This document shows, one piece after another, positions 61,714-64,000 of a stretch of 64,000 nt of DNA; within the stretch, counting starts at the first letter, position 1; each line of letters opens with the position of its first letter. The DNA comes from JAPSGB01 sp963775185. GTDB taxonomy: Bacteria; Myxococcota_A; Polyangia; Polyangiales; Polyangiaceae. The translations under genes and the position numbers were made by a program. The stretch lies in the NCBI GenBank assembly GCA_963775185.1, contig CAVZIE010000031.1:62001-126000 (forward strand), read 5' to 3'. Under the pieces are notes generated by a model. That model did not search any database. It had not been told where the DNA came from and worked only from the letters and a program-made list of their open reading frames with translations.

Positions 61714-62058
61714 TCACGCTTCGTCGACGTCGATCGACTCGATGCACAGACCGGTCGGACCGGAGAGCGTCGCGTCCGTGCCGCCGCAGGTCGGACACAA
61801 GAGCACGTGGTGTTCCGGAAGGTAGGCGACGCCGCAGGAGCACTTCGCCTCGACGTGGCGCAGCGACAGCTCGAGGCGAGCGCGATGGGCCGGGGTCTCC
61901 CGCGCGTAGGCGCCGAAGTGCAGCTCGAGCGACTCTCGAGACAGGTGCTCGGTCTCGGCGACCCAGCCGCGTACTGCGACGATCCGCGTCCCGGCTGGCG
62001 CCCGCGCGAGCGCTGCGTCGAGGATTTGTCGCGCCAGCTGGGACTCGTGCATGTTCAC
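61714..62058 (-). CDS. hypA: Hydrogenase nickel incorporation protein HypA
   Basis: A 114-residue HypA. It begins MNMHESQLARQI, with the Ni-binding Met-His-Glu start (true start perhaps 62052), and has a zinc site formed by KCSCG and CPTCGG. It works with HypB to deliver nickel to the large subunit. The start overlaps the maturation protease stop by four bases, so it is the last gene of the hydrogenase operon seen here. Confidence 0.9.
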   Translation of the reverse strand: MNMHESQLARQILDAALARAPAGTRIVAVRGWVAETEHLSRESLELHFGAYARETPAHRARLELSLRHVEAKCSCGVAYLPEHHVLLCPTCGGTDATLSGPTGLCIESIDVDEA

Positions 62059-62507
62059 TCCGTAGCAAGCGCGAGGGCCAGCCGCGCGGCGCGCTCCACC
62101 GCGCTCCGCACTGCCGGCGACAGGCCTTCGCCGCTGCGCGTCGGACGCGCGATCGCGACCCCGACGAAGCGGACCTCGGGTGTCATCGACGCTCCGTGCA
62201 GCGCACGCGCCAGCTCGACGGCCTGGGCGACACCGAGCGCGTGGGACGACACCGCCGCGGAGCCGTGATCGAGCGCGGCCGGGTCGAGCTCGAACACCCG
62301 CCCCGGGGTTCCCGCGCCGACGACCCCGTCCACCAGCACGACGCGAACGGGCGTGGCGAGCAGATCGACCAGCTCGGTGGCGTCTTTGGCCGTTATCGTC
62401 TCCACTTGCGCCGCGCTGCGCTGGAGCTGTCGCGCGACCACCAGCCCGATCGCGTCGTCGCCGGCGAAGTCCTGCCCGAGACCGATCACGCGAGCCGTCC
62501 CGGTCAC
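62055..62507 (-). CDS. Hydrogenase maturation protease
   Basis: A 150-residue HyaD/HycI-type endopeptidase with GLGQDFAGDDAIGLVVARQL and VVLVDGVVGAG carrying the acidic nickel-sensing residues, and HALG in the C-terminal part. It cleaves the C-terminal tail of the large subunit after nickel insertion. GTG 62507 overlaps the large-subunit stop. Confidence 0.88.
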   Translation of the reverse strand: MTGTARVIGLGQDFAGDDAIGLVVARQLQRSAAQVETITAKDATELVDLLATPVRVVLVDGVVGAGTPGRVFELDPAALDHGSAAVSSHALGVAQAVELARALHGASMTPEVRFVGVAIARPTRSGEGLSPAVRSAVERAARLALALATE

Positions 62508-63808
62508 GATTGCCTGTCGATCTGCAGCTTCAGGAAGTGCGTGGAGCACGAGATGCACGGGTCGTAGTTGCGGATCGCGTGCTCCGCAAGGCGCGCGGCG
62601 TCGGCGGGCGGCAGCGACGCCAGGCGCGGACCGAGCGCGGCCAGGTCCAGCTCGATGCTGCGTTGGTTCTGCGACGTCGGCGGGACGATCTTCGCGTCGG
62701 TGATCGTGCCCGCGGCGTCGATGTCGTAGCGGTGGTACAGCATGCCGCGCGGAGCCTCGGTGATCGCCGCACCCCGGCCGGCGCGGACCTCGTACGGGAG
62801 CGCGGGATCGAGCCGCGGGTCGTAGCTCTCGAGGATGGCGACCGCCTCGTCCAGCGCCTGCACCACCTCCACGGCCCGCGCGAGGATGCTCTTGAACGGG
62901 TTCCGGCACGACGGCAAGAGGCCGACCCGCTCGGCGGTCGCGCGCGCGAGCGGTCGGAGCCTTTCGGCGTTCAACGCGAAGCGCGCCAGCGCGCCGCACA
63001 CGAACGGGCCGCGCCCGACGATCCGGGCGTGGAGCGCGGTCGAGTGCGGGACCTGCTCCTCGACGATGGCTTCTTCGTATCCGTGCACGTCGACGTCCAG
63101 GCCGGCGGTCGAGCCGAGCCGGCCGTGACACATCGGGTACTCGTGATCGGATACGAGTGCGACGAACTCGACGCCCGCGCGCTCGAACTCGGGGAACGTG
63201 AACCCGCCGACCCAGTCGGCGAGCCCGGCCGCGAGGTCGCGCGCGGCGACCAGCTTCTCGAGCAGCGCGTCCGCGTCGCGCCGCGAGGGGAGCTTGTAGA
63301 ACCCGCCGACCTTGACGTTGATCGGGTGGATCTCCCGCCCGCCGAGCAGCCCGACGATGGCGTTGCCGGCCTTCTTGATTTCGAGCGCCGCCCGCACCGC
63401 ATCCGGCTGCGCCTTGGCCAGGATGATCGCGTCGTCGTAGCCGAGGAAATCCGGGGCGTGCAGCAGCGTCATGTGCAGAACGTGGCTCTCTATCCACTCT
63501 CCGCAGTAGAGCAGCCTGCGCAGCTGCCCGAGCCCGCCGTCCACATGGATGCCGAACGCGTCCTCGACGGCGTGGCACGCGCTCATCTGGTACGCGACCG
63601 GGCAGATCCCGCAGATGCGCGCGGTGAGGTCGGGCGCCTCCGCGGCGCCGCGACCGCGGAGCAGCGCCTCGAACAGGCGTGGCGGCTCGAAGATCGATAG
63701 CTCCACCAGGACAACGTCGTCGCCGCGCATCGTGAGCGTGAGTGCGCCTTCGCCCTCCACGCGCGCGAGTTGGTCGACGCGGATCGTGCGGGTGGTGGAG
63801 CTACTCAT
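62504..63808 (-). CDS. [NiFe] hydrogenase large subunit, group 3-like
   Basis: A 434-residue catalytic subunit. The L1 motif RICGICPVAYQ and the L2 motif DPCISCSTH supply the four nickel-binding cysteines. After the His the tail FLKLQIDRQS remains, to be removed by the adjacent protease. Motif style and the small-subunit end point to a cytoplasmic bidirectional group 3 enzyme (3b-like), oxidising or evolving H2 with NAD(P) or similar. ATG 63808 overlaps the small-subunit gene by eight bases. Confidence 0.93.
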   Translation of the reverse strand: MSSSTTRTIRVDQLARVEGEGALTLTMRGDDVVLVELSIFEPPRLFEALLRGRGAAEAPDLTARICGICPVAYQMSACHAVEDAFGIHVDGGLGQLRRLLYCGEWIESHVLHMTLLHAPDFLGYDDAIILAKAQPDAVRAALEIKKAGNAIVGLLGGREIHPINVKVGGFYKLPSRRDADALLEKLVAARDLAAGLADWVGGFTFPEFERAGVEFVALVSDHEYPMCHGRLGSTAGLDVDVHGYEEAIVEEQVPHSTALHARIVGRGPFVCGALARFALNAERLRPLARATAERVGLLPSCRNPFKSILARAVEVVQALDEAVAILESYDPRLDPALPYEVRAGRGAAITEAPRGMLYHRYDIDAAGTITDAKIVPPTSQNQRSIELDLAALGPRLASLPPADAARLAEHAIRNYDPCISCSTHFLKLQIDRQS

Positions 63809-64000
63809 GACGCTTCGCCTCCTCCTCGAACGCCGGCGCGGCGGCGTTGAACGTCGAAAACAGGCGATGCGTCTCCAAGCGCCCGGCGCCCAGAACCGCG
63901 AGGTGCTTCGCGAGAGGTTTCGTGAACGGCGCGCTGCTCGGCCCGAAGCAGCCGAAGCAGCCACGCGCGTAGGTCGGGCACAGGGCGCCGCAGCCGGCGT
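63801..64000 (-). CDS. [NiFe] hydrogenase small subunit, partial
   Basis: Only the C-terminal 65 residues lie in the window. They include CGALCPTYARGCFGCFGP, the conserved ligands of the iron-sulfur clusters in group 3 small subunits (NADH dehydrogenase 20-kDa family), and end with EEEAKRHE and TAG at 63801-63803. First visible gene of the hydrogenase operon. Confidence 0.88.
   Translation of the reverse strand, partial: AGCGALCPTYARGCFGCFGPSSAPFTKPLAKHLAVLGAGRLETHRLFSTFNAAAPAFEEEAKRHE

Overview
The window comes from a GC-rich bacterium that looks like a member of the Myxococcota (Polyangia-type myxobacteria). The grounds are Gly/Ser/Ala-rich linker lipoproteins, MYXO-CTERM type C-termini, a zinc-ribbon Ser/Thr kinase, a sigma-54 activator, and strong G/C bias in third codon positions with very long antisense shadow frames. 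No rRNA, tRNA, CRISPR array or intact transposase was seen.

Left part (1-12.1 kb, mostly minus strand). A partial membrane protein and a Gfo/Idh/MocA oxidoreductase are followed by an aerobic benzoyl-CoA block: boxC-boxB, with a divergent BoxR-type regulator and an operator-like palindrome between them. After a Cys-rich lipoprotein, an LPG-synthase-like membrane protein and a GNAT-like protein comes a tight folP-cdaA-cdaR operon (folate; c-di-AMP synthase and its YbbR partner). It faces a divergent 7TM-HD protein of the PgpH c-di-AMP phosphodiesterase type, so synthesis and probable breakdown of c-di-AMP sit side by side. An acyl-CoA dehydrogenase follows pgpH.

15.7-29.6 kb. A three-gene RiPP cassette of the bufferin type (Cys-rich precursor, DUF692/MNIO enzyme, DUF2063 partner) probably makes a copper-binding peptide. 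Next are a hypothetical gene, a DUF433/DUF5615 toxin-antitoxin-like pair with a shortened toxin, a tandem palindrome repeat, a PepP-type aminopeptidase, an unusual radical SAM protein with a downstream protein carrying an ADP-ribosyltransferase-like HGT motif, a class III nucleotide cyclase and a GT-C-like membrane protein.

29.6-46.8 kb. Surface proteins (FGE-domain lipoprotein, Cys-rich lipoprotein, a GH-A clan hydrolase with a MYXO-CTERM tail, NamZ/DUF1343), an NtrC-type regulator, a Ser/Thr kinase, a large MshEN-HEAT protein, an enoyl-CoA hydratase, transport and DsbA-like proteins. 46.8-48.9 kb is gene-poor, with degraded duplicated fragments and inverted repeats.

48.9-64 kb. recA, a frameshifted yifB/comM, a CDGSH iron-sulfur protein, a J-like/Hsp70 pair, several lipoproteins, a HIT protein, and at the right edge a group 3-type [NiFe] hydrogenase operon (small and large subunits, maturation protease, hypA).

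Two window-wide signals matter. First, a short dispersed repeat (core TGCCGGTCCGGCGCGGAA, either orientation) occurs at least 14 times, usually at gene ends, sometimes as inverted pairs. Second, at least five genes carry apparent frameshifts located at homopolymers or CGCG runs. That pattern points to sequence errors rather than true pseudogenes.
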